Origin: an uncultured SAR116 cluster alpha proteobacterium
GTDB taxonomy: Bacteria > Pseudomonadota > Alphaproteobacteria > Puniceispirillales > Marisalimonadaceae
Length of the DNA stretch: 64,000 nucleotides
Assembly (NCBI GenBank): GCA_902537945.1
Contig: CACBDG010000001.1
Location: 215,899-279,898 of the forward strand
Direction: 5' to 3'
The position numbers were made by a program, and so were the translations under genes. Every line of letters starts with the position of its first letter. Positions within the stretch are counted from its first letter, which is position 1. This document shows, piece after piece, positions 53,600 to 63,778 of this stretch. The notes below the pieces were generated by a model that did not search any database, had not been told where the DNA came from, and saw only the letters and a program-made list of their open reading frames with translations.

Positions 53600-56371
53600 A
53601 TGACTGATTACAAAGATACCGTTTATTTACCTAGAACTGATTTTTCGATGAGAGCTGGACTTCCAACTAAAGAACCACAAATATTGAAATTATGGGAAGA
53701 AACACAATTATTTAAAAAGTTAAGAGAACAAAGAAAAAATTCTCAGCCTTTTATACTTCATGATGGTCCACCATATGCTAATGGTAATTTACATATTGGT
53801 CATGCTCTAAATAAAATTATTAAGGACGTAATAAATAGATCCCAATCCATGCTTGGCAAGAATGCAAACTATGTTCCTGGGTGGGATTGTCATGGATTAC
53901 CAATTGAATGGAAAATAGAGGAAAATTATAGAAAAAAGAAAAAAAATAAAGATGAGGTTCCAATTATAGAATTTAGAAAAGAATGCAGGGATTTTGCTGA
54001 AAAATGGATGGGCGTTCAATCTGAAGAATTCCAAAGACTAGGTGTATATGGTGATTGGGAAGATCCATATTCGACTATGAAGTATGAATCTGAGGCCATT
54101 ATAATGTCTGAAATAGGAAAATTTCTTATGAATGGTAGTCTATATAGAGGAATTAAGCCCGTAATGTGGTCTCCTGTTGAAAAAACTGCTTTAGCAGAAG
54201 CTGAAATTGAATATCATGATCACATAAGCACTACTATTTATGCAAAATTCCCAGTTATAAAAACATCATTGGATATAATAAGAAACTTCGACATTATAAT
54301 TTGGACAACTACTCCTTGGACTATGCCTGGTAACAGAGCGGTAGCATATGGAAAGGATATTGATTATTCACTAATAGAAATTACTAATGTAAATGAGAAT
54401 TCTCTAGCAAAAATTGGTGATAAAATTATTGTAGCAAAAAAATTGGTACAAGAGGTGATGAAAGAAATTTCTGTCTTAAGTTTTAATTCTACTAAAACTC
54501 TTAAGGGAAGCGATTTAGAAGGAACAATTTTAGCACATCCACTAAATAATAAAGGTTATGAACATGAGGTTTTACTTCTAGAAGCTGACTTTGTAACAAT
54601 TGATCAAGGTACTGGTTTTGTTCATATTGCTCCTGGTCATGGTGCAGATGATTTTGAACTTGGAAGACAAAATAATTTACAAATACCTGAAACTGTTTCA
54701 GATAATGGAATACTAAATAATGATTTACCGTTATTAGGAGGGCTTCGAGTCTTAAAGGATAATGAGATAATTGCTGATATTATGTCTGAACATAATGCCT
54801 TAATTGGAAGAGGAAAATTAAATCACTCATATCCACACAGTTGGAGATCAAAAGCTCCACTTGTTTTTAGAACAACACCTCAATGGTTTATTTCAATGAC
54901 ATCTAATAAATTAAGAGATACTTCACTTAAAGCATTGTCAAAAACAACTTTTTATCCTCCTCAAGGTCAAAATCGTCTAACAAAAATGATAGAAGACAGG
55001 CCTGACTGGTGCATATCTAGACAAAGAGCGTGGGGGGTTCCTCTTGCGATATTTGTTAATAAAAAAACTCAAGAGCCATTAAGAGATCAAGAAGTAATCG
55101 ATAGAATTGTAGATGCTTTTAAAACTGAAGGAGCAGATGCATGGTTTGAAAAACCTTCTTCTTATTTTCTTGGATCAAAATATAATCCGAACGACTATGA
55201 GGCAGTAACAGATATAGCAGATGTTTGGTTTGATTCTGGCTCTACTCATTCATTTGTCTTAGAGGAAAGGGATGATTTATTTTGGCCAGCTTCATTATAT
55301 CTTGAAGGAACAGATCAACATAGAGGATGGTTTCACTCTTCTTTACTAGAAAGTTGTGGCACAAGGGGACGTGCTCCATATGATGCGGTTTTAACTCATG
55401 GTTTTGTTTTAGATCAACAGGGTAGGAAGATGTCAAAATCTCTTGGCAATATAACTGCACCCCAAAAAGTTATTAATGAGTTTGGTGCTGATATTCTTCG
55501 ACTCTGGGTGGTTGGATCAGATTATTATGATGATCTTAGAATTGGAAAAGAAATTTTAATAAGACATTCTGATCACTATAGAAGACTTAGAAATACACTA
55601 AGATATCTGTTAGGTGCATTAAACGAATTTAATGAAAAAGAAGAAGTAAAATTTACTGAAATGCCTGAATTGGAACAATGGGTTCTCCATAGAGTTTTTG
55701 AATTAAGTGATAAAATACGTAAGAATACTGAAAAGTTTAATCTTCATGATATTTACTTGGACATTCATAATTTTTGTACTATTGATTTGTCAGCATTTTA
55801 CTTTGATATCAGAAAAGATACATTGTACTGTGAAGATCCAAATAGTGTTGAACGAAAATCTTGTAGAACTGTAATGGATATTTTATTTCAATCATTGACT
55901 ACATGGCTTGCTCCAATAATTTGCTTTACCGCAGAAGAGGCATGGCAGAGCAGATATAAAGACAAAGATAACTCAGTTCATATGCAAACTTATTTTCTAG
56001 CTAAAAAAGATTGGGAAAACGCTTCGATTGGTAAAAAATGGTCTGAAATAAGAGAGTTAAGATCAGTCGTTACTTCATCTATTGAAGAGAAAAGAAAAGA
56101 GGGAATTTTGGGCTCCAGCCTTCAAGCTAAAGTTTTAATAGAGGCAAATGAGGAATCTTATAAGCTGCTCAAAAATATAAATCTACCAGAGATTTTTATT
56201 TGTTCTGATGTAAAAATGGATTTAAACCAAAATTTGTCTGAAACAAAAATTAAGGTAAATGTTGAGTTGGCATCTGGTGGAAAATGTTTGAGATGCTGGA
56301 AAATAGTCCCAGAAGTTAAAAATAACATTGAACTTTGCAATAGGTGTACTAACGTACTTAAATTTAATTAA
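53600..56371 (+). CDS. ileS: Isoleucyl-tRNA synthetase
   Basis: A 923-residue class I synthetase. HIGH is in PPYANGNLHIGHALNK, KMSKS in GRKMSKSLGNI, with the editing CP1 domain (WTTTPWTMPGNRAVAYG) between them. The C-terminal zinc-binding tail is GGKCLRCWKIVPEV and ELCNRCTNVL. It charges tRNA-Ile and edits valine. The lspA ATG follows the stop immediately. Confidence 0.98.
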   Translation: MTDYKDTVYLPRTDFSMRAGLPTKEPQILKLWEETQLFKKLREQRKNSQPFILHDGPPYANGNLHIGHALNKIIKDVINRSQSMLGKNANYVPGWDCHGLPIEWKIEENYRKKKKNKDEVPIIEFRKECRDFAEKWMGVQSEEFQRLGVYGDWEDPYSTMKYESEAIIMSEIGKFLMNGSLYRGIKPVMWSPVEKTALAEAEIEYHDHISTTIYAKFPVIKTSLDIIRNFDIIIWTTTPWTMPGNRAVAYGKDIDYSLIEITNVNENSLAKIGDKIIVAKKLVQEVMKEISVLSFNSTKTLKGSDLEGTILAHPLNNKGYEHEVLLLEADFVTIDQGTGFVHIAPGHGADDFELGRQNNLQIPETVSDNGILNNDLPLLGGLRVLKDNEIIADIMSEHNALIGRGKLNHSYPHSWRSKAPLVFRTTPQWFISMTSNKLRDTSLKALSKTTFYPPQGQNRLTKMIEDRPDWCISRQRAWGVPLAIFVNKKTQEPLRDQEVIDRIVDAFKTEGADAWFEKPSSYFLGSKYNPNDYEAVTDIADVWFDSGSTHSFVLEERDDLFWPASLYLEGTDQHRGWFHSSLLESCGTRGRAPYDAVLTHGFVLDQQGRKMSKSLGNITAPQKVINEFGADILRLWVVGSDYYDDLRIGKEILIRHSDHYRRLRNTLRYLLGALNEFNEKEEVKFTEMPELEQWVLHRVFELSDKIRKNTEKFNLHDIYLDIHNFCTIDLSAFYFDIRKDTLYCEDPNSVERKSCRTVMDILFQSLTTWLAPIICFTAEEAWQSRYKDKDNSVHMQTYFLAKKDWENASIGKKWSEIRELRSVVTSSIEEKRKEGILGSSLQAKVLIEANEESYKLLKNINLPEIFICSDVKMDLNQNLSETKIKVNVELASGGKCLRCWKIVPEVKNNIELCNRCTNVLKFN

Positions 56372-56860
56372 ATGAAAAAAAATTTTGGTGTTTTTAATCT
56401 TCTTTTAATTTTTATAGTTTTTATATATTTTGACTATGCTTTAAAATTATGGGCTATTGAAAATCTCTTTATTAAATATCAATCCATTGAATTGACATCG
56501 TTTTTATCTATGACACCAGTGTGGAATAGTGGAATTTCTTTTGGCTTTTTTCAAGATTCTGGTGAGATAGGTAGATATGGTTTCACTATTTTTGCTTTTT
56601 TAGTAAGTGTTTGGCTAATTTTTTCTTCTTTCAAGTTACCTAGATATTCATCCCTTGGATTTACTCTTATTGCTAGTGGAGCGATTGGTAATGCAATTGA
56701 TAGAATAATTTATGGTAAAGTTGTAGATTTCATAGATTTTCATATTGAAGATTTGCACTGGCCAGCATTCAATCTTGCTGATACAATAATATTTATTGGT
56801 GCAGGTTTATTTCTTTATAATCAATTTTTTACTATTGAAAGTACTTACTATGAAAAATAA
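56372..56860 (+). CDS. lspA: Lipoprotein signal peptidase
   Basis: A 162-residue inner-membrane aspartyl protease with four helices. Motifs: FDYALKLWAIENL (catalytic region start), MTPVWNSGISFGFF (the N-x-G-x-x-F motif), ASGAIGNAIDRIIYGKVVDFIDF and FNLADTIIFIGA, which hold the two catalytic Asp residues. It removes signal peptides from diacylglyceryl prolipoproteins. Its 3' end overlaps the following lipoprotein gene by 11 bases, a natural substrate. Confidence 0.95.
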   Translation: MKKNFGVFNLLLIFIVFIYFDYALKLWAIENLFIKYQSIELTSFLSMTPVWNSGISFGFFQDSGEIGRYGFTIFAFLVSVWLIFSSFKLPRYSSLGFTLIASGAIGNAIDRIIYGKVVDFIDFHIEDLHWPAFNLADTIIFIGAGLFLYNQFFTIESTYYEK

Positions 56861-57368
56861 ATTCCTAAAAATATCTGTTCTAGGACTCCTTTTGTGGACA
56901 TTATCAAGTTGTTCTGATTTTAGGAAAGCTGTTGGAAAAGAAAAAGTAATTCCAGATGAATTTTCAATTGCCTTAAGCCCCTCTTTGTTAATTCCACCAG
57001 GATATAAAATTGACCCTAAATCAATTAAAAATAATGATTTGAAAAAAGAGGAAAACGAATTCTCTTTTATTAAGGAAATAAAATTTAAGGATAATAAAGA
57101 AGCAAATAGCTTTAATGAGTTATTTAGTTCAAAAAATATTCCTAAAGATATAAGAAATATAGTTGATGAAGAAACTTTAGGCGTCTCCTTGAGTAATAGA
57201 AGTGGTTTAGATGTTCTATTTGGTAATATTCCTAAAACAGGAGTAGTAATTGATAATAAAAAAGAAGCACTAAGAATTAAAAAAAACAAGTTATTAAAAC
57301 AAAAAATTAATTCTAATCCATCTCCTGCGATTGATATTAATTCAAGAAAGCCAGTACTTATAAAATAA
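56850..57368 (+). CDS. DUF3035 / BamF-like lipoprotein
   Basis: The track extends the frame upstream to 56796 inside lspA; the ATG at 56850 gives a proper lipoprotein signal (MKNKFLKISVLGLLLWTLSSC) with lipobox LSSC. The 172-residue protein then reads FRKAVGKEKVIPDEFSIALSPSLLIPPGY, the DUF3035 core PDEFxVxxxxPLxxPPxY. Alphaproteobacterial DUF3035 proteins are annotated as BamF-like members of the outer-membrane beta-barrel assembly machine; that assignment is from family context only. Overlaps lspA by 11 bases; mutL starts 14 bases downstream. Confidence 0.85.
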   Translation: MKNKFLKISVLGLLLWTLSSCSDFRKAVGKEKVIPDEFSIALSPSLLIPPGYKIDPKSIKNNDLKKEENEFSFIKEIKFKDNKEANSFNELFSSKNIPKDIRNIVDEETLGVSLSNRSGLDVLFGNIPKTGVVIDNKKEALRIKKNKLLKQKINSNPSPAIDINSRKPVLIK

Positions 57369-57382
57369 TAGGGTGACTAATT

Positions 57383-59179
57383 ATGGAAATTAGGAGACTC
57401 CCTCAAAATCTTATAAATCAAATAGCTGCTGGAGAAGTTGTAGAAAGACCATCCTCAGCTTTAAAAGAATTAATCGAAAATTCTTTAGACGCCAATGCAA
57501 CCCAAATAAATGTTCTGCTTGAAAATGGCGGAAAAAATTTAATTTCAGTATCCGACAACGGTATAGGAATTCAAAAAGATCAGATTCCTTTGGCTATTGA
57601 AAGGCACGCAACTTCAAAATTACCTGATAATAATCTTGACAAAATTAAATATTTGGGTTTTAGAGGTGAAGCTCTACCTTCAATTGCTGCTATAAGCGAA
57701 TTAAATCTGCAATCAAAATTTATTGACTCAAACCAGGCGTGGTCATTAGATGTTATTTCAGGAAGTTTCAACGAGGTTTACCCTTCATCAAGAGAAATTG
57801 GAACAAAATTATCAATTAAAAATTTATTTTTTGCAACTCCAGCAAGATTAAAGTTTTTGAAATCTTCACGAGTAGAAAGAAGTTATTGTCATCAAGTTAT
57901 CCAAAAGATGGCTTTGGTAAATCCATTTGTTGGTTTCAATTTTAAAGCTGATGGCCGTGAATTACTAAACATTAAACCTGAAAGTAAATCTGGTGATTTT
58001 TTTTTAAATAGAATTAGAAACGTAATGGGTACAAGTTTTTCAGATGAAGCAATAAAAATTGAAAATTCAAAAAGAATAACAGATACAAAATTTGCGAAAA
58101 TATATGGTTTAATTGGTCTTCCAACTTTAAATAAATCAAATTATAACCTTCAAAATTTATTCATTAATGGAAGGCCTATTCAAGACAGAAATCTTTCAGG
58201 TGCAATTAAATCAGCATATAGAGACACTCTTCCAAAAGGACGATTCCCAGTTTTTTGTATATATATTGATGTACCAACAGATTTTATTGATGTGAATGTT
58301 CATCCTGGAAAAACAGAGGTTAGGTTTCAAGATAACGCATTAATAAGAAGTTTATTGGTTGGTTCAATTAGTAGAGAATTAAATTCAAGTTTTTTTCAAA
58401 CAACAAATGAAGTTTCTAAGGATGCTATTAACAGATTTTCTGAAAATGAAATATTTAACACTGCCAAAGCTAATATAATTTATGATAATCAAGACATAAA
58501 ACAATCACTTTTCAATAAAATTGAAGCTAAACCTCTAAAAAAACCTATAAAACAAAATGATTTTGAAAATAATATAATTCAGAATATTGATAAAGAGAGC
58601 TTCCCTTTAGGTGCCGCATTAGGACAATTTAATAAAAATTATATTATATCACAAAATTCTAATGGTATAGTGATAATTGATCAACATGCTGCACATGAGA
58701 GATTAACTTTAGAAAAAATGAAATTTGCAAGACAGAATAAATCAATCGAAAGACAAATTTTATTGCTTCCAGAAGTTATTAATCTTCAACCTGTTCCACT
58801 AGAAATAATAAAAGAGAATATTGAATTGTTAGCAGAAATTGGTTTTGTGATAGAACCCTTTGGTGAAGGTGCGGTTGTTTTAAGAGAAATCCCTGCTTTG
58901 TTAGGAGATACTGACATTAAACAAATAATTATTGATTTAGGAGATGATCTATCAGAAATGGGTCTTCCATCTTCTTATCTTGCCAAAAGTGATCTTATAT
59001 TAGGAAATATTGCGTGTCATAGATCAGTAAGATCAGGGCGTAGTTTAAATGAAACTGAAATGAATCAATTACTGAGAGAAATGGAAAAAACACCAAATTC
59101 TGGGCAATGTAATCATGGAAGACCTACCTCAATTAGTTTATCACTTAAAGATATTGAGAAATTATTCAATAGAACTTGA
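57383..59179 (+). CDS. mutL: DNA mismatch repair protein MutL
   Basis: A 598-residue GHKL ATPase. N-terminal motifs: IAAGEVVERPSSALKELIENSLDA, DNGIGI, and FRGEALPSIAAI; C-terminal domain holds DQHAAHERLTLEKM, the DQHAx2Ex4E endonuclease motif, and GRPTSISLSLKDIEKLF. MutL links MutS mismatch recognition to strand removal; the metal-binding motif means it is a nicking type, expected outside Dam-methylating bacteria. Its end overlaps the convergent rsmD by 18 bases. Confidence 0.97.
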   Translation: MEIRRLPQNLINQIAAGEVVERPSSALKELIENSLDANATQINVLLENGGKNLISVSDNGIGIQKDQIPLAIERHATSKLPDNNLDKIKYLGFRGEALPSIAAISELNLQSKFIDSNQAWSLDVISGSFNEVYPSSREIGTKLSIKNLFFATPARLKFLKSSRVERSYCHQVIQKMALVNPFVGFNFKADGRELLNIKPESKSGDFFLNRIRNVMGTSFSDEAIKIENSKRITDTKFAKIYGLIGLPTLNKSNYNLQNLFINGRPIQDRNLSGAIKSAYRDTLPKGRFPVFCIYIDVPTDFIDVNVHPGKTEVRFQDNALIRSLLVGSISRELNSSFFQTTNEVSKDAINRFSENEIFNTAKANIIYDNQDIKQSLFNKIEAKPLKKPIKQNDFENNIIQNIDKESFPLGAALGQFNKNYIISQNSNGIVIIDQHAAHERLTLEKMKFARQNKSIERQILLLPEVINLQPVPLEIIKENIELLAEIGFVIEPFGEGAVVLREIPALLGDTDIKQIIIDLGDDLSEMGLPSSYLAKSDLILGNIACHRSVRSGRSLNETEMNQLLREMEKTPNSGQCNHGRPTSISLSLKDIEKLFNRT

Positions 59180-59743
59180 AGTTGATAATTTTAATATAGT
59201 TAATTTCGAATTTCCGTATATTTTTATGTCAACAATTTGATAACCATCATAATTGAAAGCTTTGGTTTTACTACTCTCTGCAAAAATATAACTATCTTGA
59301 TTTATTAAATTAAATTCTTTTAATTTAAATAAACATTTCTCTATGATATCTGAATTGTATGGTGGATCTATTAAAACTATTTGAAAATTTTTCTTAATAT
59401 TTTTTAATACTTTTGTTGCCTCACCTTTAATAATTTTAATATTTTTTTCTATTTGTTCATTAATCTTTAATTTTGAGATGTTTTTATGAACTAATTTTAT
59501 TGATATATGATCTTTATCAATAAAATAAACTGAAACTGCACCCCTTGAAAAAGCCTCAATCCCTAATGATCCAGTCCCACTACATATGTCAAGAACGTTA
59601 CAACTATTAATATTTATATTATATTTATTTGAAGTAATAATTGAAAAAAGAGATTCTTTTAGTCTATCAGAAGTAGGTCTAATTTTAAAACCATCTGCTG
59701 GTAGAAGTTTTGAACCTTTGTATTTGCCACCTATTACTCTCAT
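59162..59743 (-). CDS. rsmD: 16S rRNA G966 N2-methyltransferase
   Basis: A 193-residue methyltransferase. It starts MRVIGGKYKGSKLLPADG, then RPTSDRLKESLFSIITS, the SAM motif VLDICSGTGSLGIEAFSRGA, and the catalytic (D/N)PPY as IVLIDPPYNSD. It methylates G966 in 16S rRNA. It is downstream of rluB on the same strand, separated by 9 bases, so both rRNA modifiers are cotranscribed. Convergent with mutL with 18 bases of overlap. Confidence 0.94.
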   Translation of the reverse strand: MRVIGGKYKGSKLLPADGFKIRPTSDRLKESLFSIITSNKYNININSCNVLDICSGTGSLGIEAFSRGAVSVYFIDKDHISIKLVHKNISKLKINEQIEKNIKIIKGEATKVLKNIKKNFQIVLIDPPYNSDIIEKCLFKLKEFNLINQDSYIFAESSKTKAFNYDGYQIVDIKIYGNSKLTILKLSTSSSIE

Positions 59744-59752
59744 AATAAAATC

Positions 59753-60535
59753 TTAATTTTTAAAATTATTTTCTATTTTATTCGTGGTCTTTGAAAATCC
59801 TAATTGGTCATTGAGGATTTTGTTTTTTACTTCCTCTATCTCTCCAGAAGAAAGATTTTTAATTTGAAAGGGTCCAAATGATATTCTAATCAAACGATTA
59901 ACATTATATCCAAGATAGTTCATTACTCTTCTAACTTCTCTATTTTTCCCTTCTCTTATACCTAAAGTAAGCCATGCATTACTACCTTGTTGTTTATCTA
60001 ATTTAGCGTCTATTTTACCATATTTAATCCCATCTATTGTGACACCATTTTTCAGTAATTCTAAATCTTTTTTTATTACATAACCATGTACTCTAACTCT
60101 ATATTTTCGAAGCCATCCAGTCGAAGGTAATTCAAGTTTTCTTGCTAAATCACCATCATTAGTAAGTAATAACAGACCTTCTGAGTCCATATCTAATCGG
60201 CCAACTGAAATAAACCTAGTGTCTAATTTCTTCTTTAATTTATCAAAAATTGTAGGTCTTCCCTCTGGATCATTGTTTGTCACTAAATATCCTCTTTGCT
60301 TATTGTAAAGCCACAACTTAGTTGCAACCTTTTTCGGTAAAGGCTGATTATTTACTTCGATCTGATCTTTTGAAGTTACATTTACACCACATTCTAATAA
60401 TATTTTATTATTAACTTTTACTTTACCGTTTGTGATCAAGCGTTCAGCTTCTCTTCTAGAACATAAGCCTGATCTTGCAATAACCTTAGCTATTCTATTG
60501 GTCTTTGTATTATTTGAGCTTATTCCTAATTTCAT
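59753..60535 (-). CDS. rluB: 23S rRNA pseudouridine synthase (RluB/RsuA family)
   Basis: A 260-residue enzyme. An S4 domain (RIAKVIARSGLCSRREAERLITNGKVKVNN) precedes the RsuA/RluB catalytic domain: FISVGRLDMDSEGLLLLTNDGDLA holds the catalytic Asp, and LTLGIREGKNREVRRVMNYLGY the second motif. RluB modifies U2605 in 23S rRNA; RluE/F or RsuA are alternatives but length and S4 domain favour RluB. It heads the rluB-rsmD pair and is divergent from tadA. Confidence 0.93.
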   Translation of the reverse strand: MKLGISSNNTKTNRIAKVIARSGLCSRREAERLITNGKVKVNNKILLECGVNVTSKDQIEVNNQPLPKKVATKLWLYNKQRGYLVTNNDPEGRPTIFDKLKKKLDTRFISVGRLDMDSEGLLLLTNDGDLARKLELPSTGWLRKYRVRVHGYVIKKDLELLKNGVTIDGIKYGKIDAKLDKQQGSNAWLTLGIREGKNREVRRVMNYLGYNVNRLIRISFGPFQIKNLSSGEIEEVKNKILNDQLGFSKTTNKIENNFKN

Positions 60536-60640
60536 ATTTTAATATAGTTTTGGATTAATTTTTTTGTGAGTAATTCCCATAATTCTGTATTATAGCTTTT
60601 TATAAGTATTAGCAACATTGCTGAGAAAAAGGGGAAAAAT

Positions 60641-61093
60641 TTGGTTTGTCAAATGAATTATATGGAACTAGCTATTAAAGAAGCAATTAAAGCAAGAAAA
60701 AAACAAGAAGTACCTGTTGGTGCTATTATAGTAGATAAAAATGGTAACGTTATAGCTAAAGCACATAACTTAGTAGAAACTAGAAATGATGCAACAAGCC
60801 ACGCAGAAAAACTAGTAATAGAAAAAGCTCTAAAAATCACAGGAAATAGATATTTAAATAATTATGATATTTGGGTGACATTAGAACCTTGCATAATGTG
60901 TGCAAGTATAATTAAGCAAACAAGAATAAGACGTTTATATTATGGTGCAGAAGATAAAAAAGGTGGGGCTATAGATAATGGAGTCAGAATTTTTTCAAAT
61001 TGTAGATCTAAAACCAAATTAGAAATTTACTCAGGATTTTCTGCCTATAAATCTGAGAAATTACTTAAAGAGTTTTTCAAAGAAATAAGATAA
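60641..61093 (+). CDS. tadA: tRNA-specific adenosine deaminase TadA
   Basis: A 150-residue zinc deaminase. SHAEKLVIEKA (HAE) and LEPCIMCASII (PCxxC) are the zinc and proton-shuttle motifs. The enzyme makes inosine at the wobble base of tRNA-Arg(ACG). Start choice: TTG at 60641 has AAGGGG ending 6 bases upstream, the best site; the ATGs at 60653 and 60662 lie 18 and 27 bases from it. The TTG is therefore favoured, though family alignment would allow an ATG. It is convergent with purD, 2 bases apart. Confidence 0.93.
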   Translation: MVCQMNYMELAIKEAIKARKKQEVPVGAIIVDKNGNVIAKAHNLVETRNDATSHAEKLVIEKALKITGNRYLNNYDIWVTLEPCIMCASIIKQTRIRRLYYGAEDKKGGAIDNGVRIFSNCRSKTKLEIYSGFSAYKSEKLLKEFFKEIR

Positions 61094-61095
61094 TT

Positions 61096-62358
61096 TTATA
61101 CTTTACCTATATCTTTTCTATAAAAACCTTGTTTCCAATTTATAGCCCTTACAACGCTATAAGCTTTTTGCCTACATTCTTCAATGTTATTTCCAATAGA
61201 TGTTATTGATAAAACTCTTCCCCCATTCGAAACTAGGTTTCCACTCTTATCTCTGGAGGTGCCTGAATGGAACACAGATATTTCAGTTTCGTCATCAAAC
61301 TTTTTGAATGACGGCAATAAAACTCCTTTATCAAATTCTTCAGGATAACCATTACTTGCTATAACTATAGTAATTGCATTTTGGGGGATAAAATCAATAG
61401 TTACATCTTTAAGGGATTTTGAAATTGTTTTTTGAATGATATCAACTAAATCAGTATTCAAGCGTGGGAGTATAACCTGAGTTTCTGGATCACCAAATCT
61501 ACAATTAAACTCAATTACTTTAGGTCCTTTATTTGTGATCATGACACCAGCATATAAAACACCCTCATAAGAATATCCTTCTAATTTCATGCCGTTAATT
61601 GTAGGAATAATAATATTCTTAAATATTTCTTCAATTAAATTTTGGTTTAACGCAGGTGCAGGAGAAACAGCTCCCATACCACCAGTATTAGGACCTTGAT
61701 CATTATCGTAAGCTCTTTTATGGTCTTGAGCTGTTCCAATTAAAATTGCAGTTTCTCCATCTGACACTGCAAATACACTTGCTTCAATACCATTTATTCT
61801 TTCCTCAATTAAGATTGATTTTCCTGCGTTACCAAATTTATTTTTTTCTAACATCTCTGTTGATGCAATCAGAGCTTGATCAACTGTGTCACATACAACA
61901 ACGCCTTTGCCAGCTGCAAGTCCATCTGCTTTGACAACGCAATAGCCATTTAAAAGTTCTATTTGTTTTCTTGCAGTTGCGATATCAGTACAGTATTTGA
62001 ATTCTGGTTGTGGAATATTATGTCTTTGACAAAAATTTCTAGAAAAAGTTTTCGAACCCTCTAATTTTGCAGCATTTTTAGATGGTCCAAAGGCATTAAT
62101 TCCTAATTTTAGTAATTCATCTTTTAAGCCTAAAACCAATGGTATTTCGGGGCCTATAAAAACAAAATCTGCTTTAATTTCTCTTGCTAACTGGCATTGT
62201 CCAGGGATATCATCTGCAGCTATTGGGTAACATTCAGCAAATGTTTCAATTCCAGGATTTCCTGGAGCAACAACTAGTTTTGTTGTTAAGGGTGACTTAG
62301 ATAATGATTCAGCAATAGCGTGCTCTCTACCTCCTCCACCAACTACTAAGATATTCAT
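61096..62358 (-). CDS. purD: Phosphoribosylamine-glycine ligase
   Basis: A 420-residue ATP-grasp enzyme. N-terminus: MNILVVGGGGREHAIAESL and VVAPGNPGIETFA; core: FGPSKNAAKLEGSKTFSR, VVKADGLAAGKGVVVCD, DHKRAYDNDQGPNTGGMGAVSPAP, and FNCRFGDPETQVILPRL. It joins phosphoribosylamine and glycine in the second step of purine synthesis. No other pur gene is near; it is divergent from xseA with an 85-base gap. Confidence 0.97.
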   Translation of the reverse strand: MNILVVGGGGREHAIAESLSKSPLTTKLVVAPGNPGIETFAECYPIAADDIPGQCQLAREIKADFVFIGPEIPLVLGLKDELLKLGINAFGPSKNAAKLEGSKTFSRNFCQRHNIPQPEFKYCTDIATARKQIELLNGYCVVKADGLAAGKGVVVCDTVDQALIASTEMLEKNKFGNAGKSILIEERINGIEASVFAVSDGETAILIGTAQDHKRAYDNDQGPNTGGMGAVSPAPALNQNLIEEIFKNIIIPTINGMKLEGYSYEGVLYAGVMITNKGPKVIEFNCRFGDPETQVILPRLNTDLVDIIQKTISKSLKDVTIDFIPQNAITIVIASNGYPEEFDKGVLLPSFKKFDDETEISVFHSGTSRDKSGNLVSNGGRVLSITSIGNNIEECRQKAYSVVRAINWKQGFYRKDIGKV

Positions 62359-62443
62359 AAATTATTTACTCCAAAGGGCTTTAGATTTTATTGAATATGC
62401 CATACTATCTTTTCATGATAAATAAAAATATTAATGAAATTTA

Positions 62444-63778
62444 ATGGATGCCAGCACCAATAATCCTGTCTATTCTGTAGGTGAATTTTCGCACGTAATT
62501 AAAAAGTTAGTTGAGACAAATTTTAGTTATGTTCGTATTAGAGGTGAGATATCTCGTCCTTCATTTCCAGGATCAGGACATGTTTATTTTACTCTAAAAG
62601 ATACAGATGGCACAATTGCTGCAATCATTTGGAAATATAATCTACAGAGGTTATCAATAAAACCTGAAGAGGGTATGGAAGTCATTTGCACTGGAAAAGT
62701 AACTACTTTTGCAGGACAATCTAAATATCAAATTATTGTAGAAAGAATGGAAGTGGCTGGAGAGGGTGCGCTTCTAAAAATGCTTGAAGATAGAAGAAAA
62801 AAACTTCTTCAAGAAGGATTGTTTAATCAAGAACACAAAAAGCCTATACCTTATCTTCCCGAAAGAATAGGCGTAATTACTAGCCCATCTGGTGCTGTCA
62901 TAAAAGATATACTTCATCGTTTGTCTGATCGCTTCCCGTCGCAAGTTTATTTATGGCCAGTTGCTGTTCAAGGTGATGGATCTGCACAACAGATTTCAAA
63001 TGCAATCAACAAATTTAATCAATTAACAGAGAAAACAAATATTAAAAAGCCAGACTTGCTTATAGTTGCAAGAGGTGGCGGAAGTATAGAAGATTTGTGG
63101 TCATTTAATGAGGAGATTGTTGTTAGATCAGTATTTAAAAGCTCTATACCTGTAATATCGGCCGTTGGTCATGAAACTGATACAACATTGATTGATTTTG
63201 TATCTGACTTAAGAGCACCAACACCAACAGCAGCTGCAGAAAAAGCAGTTCCAGTAAGAGATGAGTTAATAGCAAGAATTTATGAAATAAATTTAAGGTT
63301 TAGAAAGTCATTCAATAATAAATTAAATAACAACAAAGACAGACTTAACAGTTTAATAAGACTCTTAGGGAAACCTGACCAGATTTTTGAAAATAAAATT
63401 CAAAAGTTAGATGTCATATTTAAGGACATCGAAAATTTATTTAAGGATATTTTTGTAGAGAAAAAAAATAAAATTACTCGACATTCACAAAGTTTGTTAC
63501 CCCCAAAAGTTTTAATAAGTAATTTAATTTCAAAACAACAATTTTTAGAAACAAAATTCAAAAATAATCTAGAAAATATATTAAATAGCAAAGAAACAAA
63601 ATTAAATTCACTTAACCAACTTCTTGAATCATCTAGCTTTAATAGAGTTCTTGATAGAGGTTTTACACTTGTAATGGATTTGGATGATAAACCTATTAAA
63701 CTAAGCAGTGAAGCCCCTGAAAATGCTTATGTAAAAATCAAATTTTCTGACAGAGTAAGAACTGCAAAGCTAGATTAA
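62444..63778 (+). CDS. xseA: Exodeoxyribonuclease VII large subunit
   Basis: A 444-residue protein. The N-terminal OB fold is YVRIRGEISRPSFPGSGHVYFTLKD; the catalytic core has RIGVITSPSGAVIKDILHRLSDRFP, LLIVARGGGSIEDLWSFNEE and ISAVGHETDTTLIDFVSDLRAPTPTAAAE. The C-terminal coiled coil and short barrel end RVLDRGFTLVMD and VRTAKLD. With XseB it degrades single-stranded DNA from both ends. xseB is not in the window. Confidence 0.96.
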   Translation: MDASTNNPVYSVGEFSHVIKKLVETNFSYVRIRGEISRPSFPGSGHVYFTLKDTDGTIAAIIWKYNLQRLSIKPEEGMEVICTGKVTTFAGQSKYQIIVERMEVAGEGALLKMLEDRRKKLLQEGLFNQEHKKPIPYLPERIGVITSPSGAVIKDILHRLSDRFPSQVYLWPVAVQGDGSAQQISNAINKFNQLTEKTNIKKPDLLIVARGGGSIEDLWSFNEEIVVRSVFKSSIPVISAVGHETDTTLIDFVSDLRAPTPTAAAEKAVPVRDELIARIYEINLRFRKSFNNKLNNNKDRLNSLIRLLGKPDQIFENKIQKLDVIFKDIENLFKDIFVEKKNKITRHSQSLLPPKVLISNLISKQQFLETKFKNNLENILNSKETKLNSLNQLLESSSFNRVLDRGFTLVMDLDDKPIKLSSEAPENAYVKIKFSDRVRTAKLD

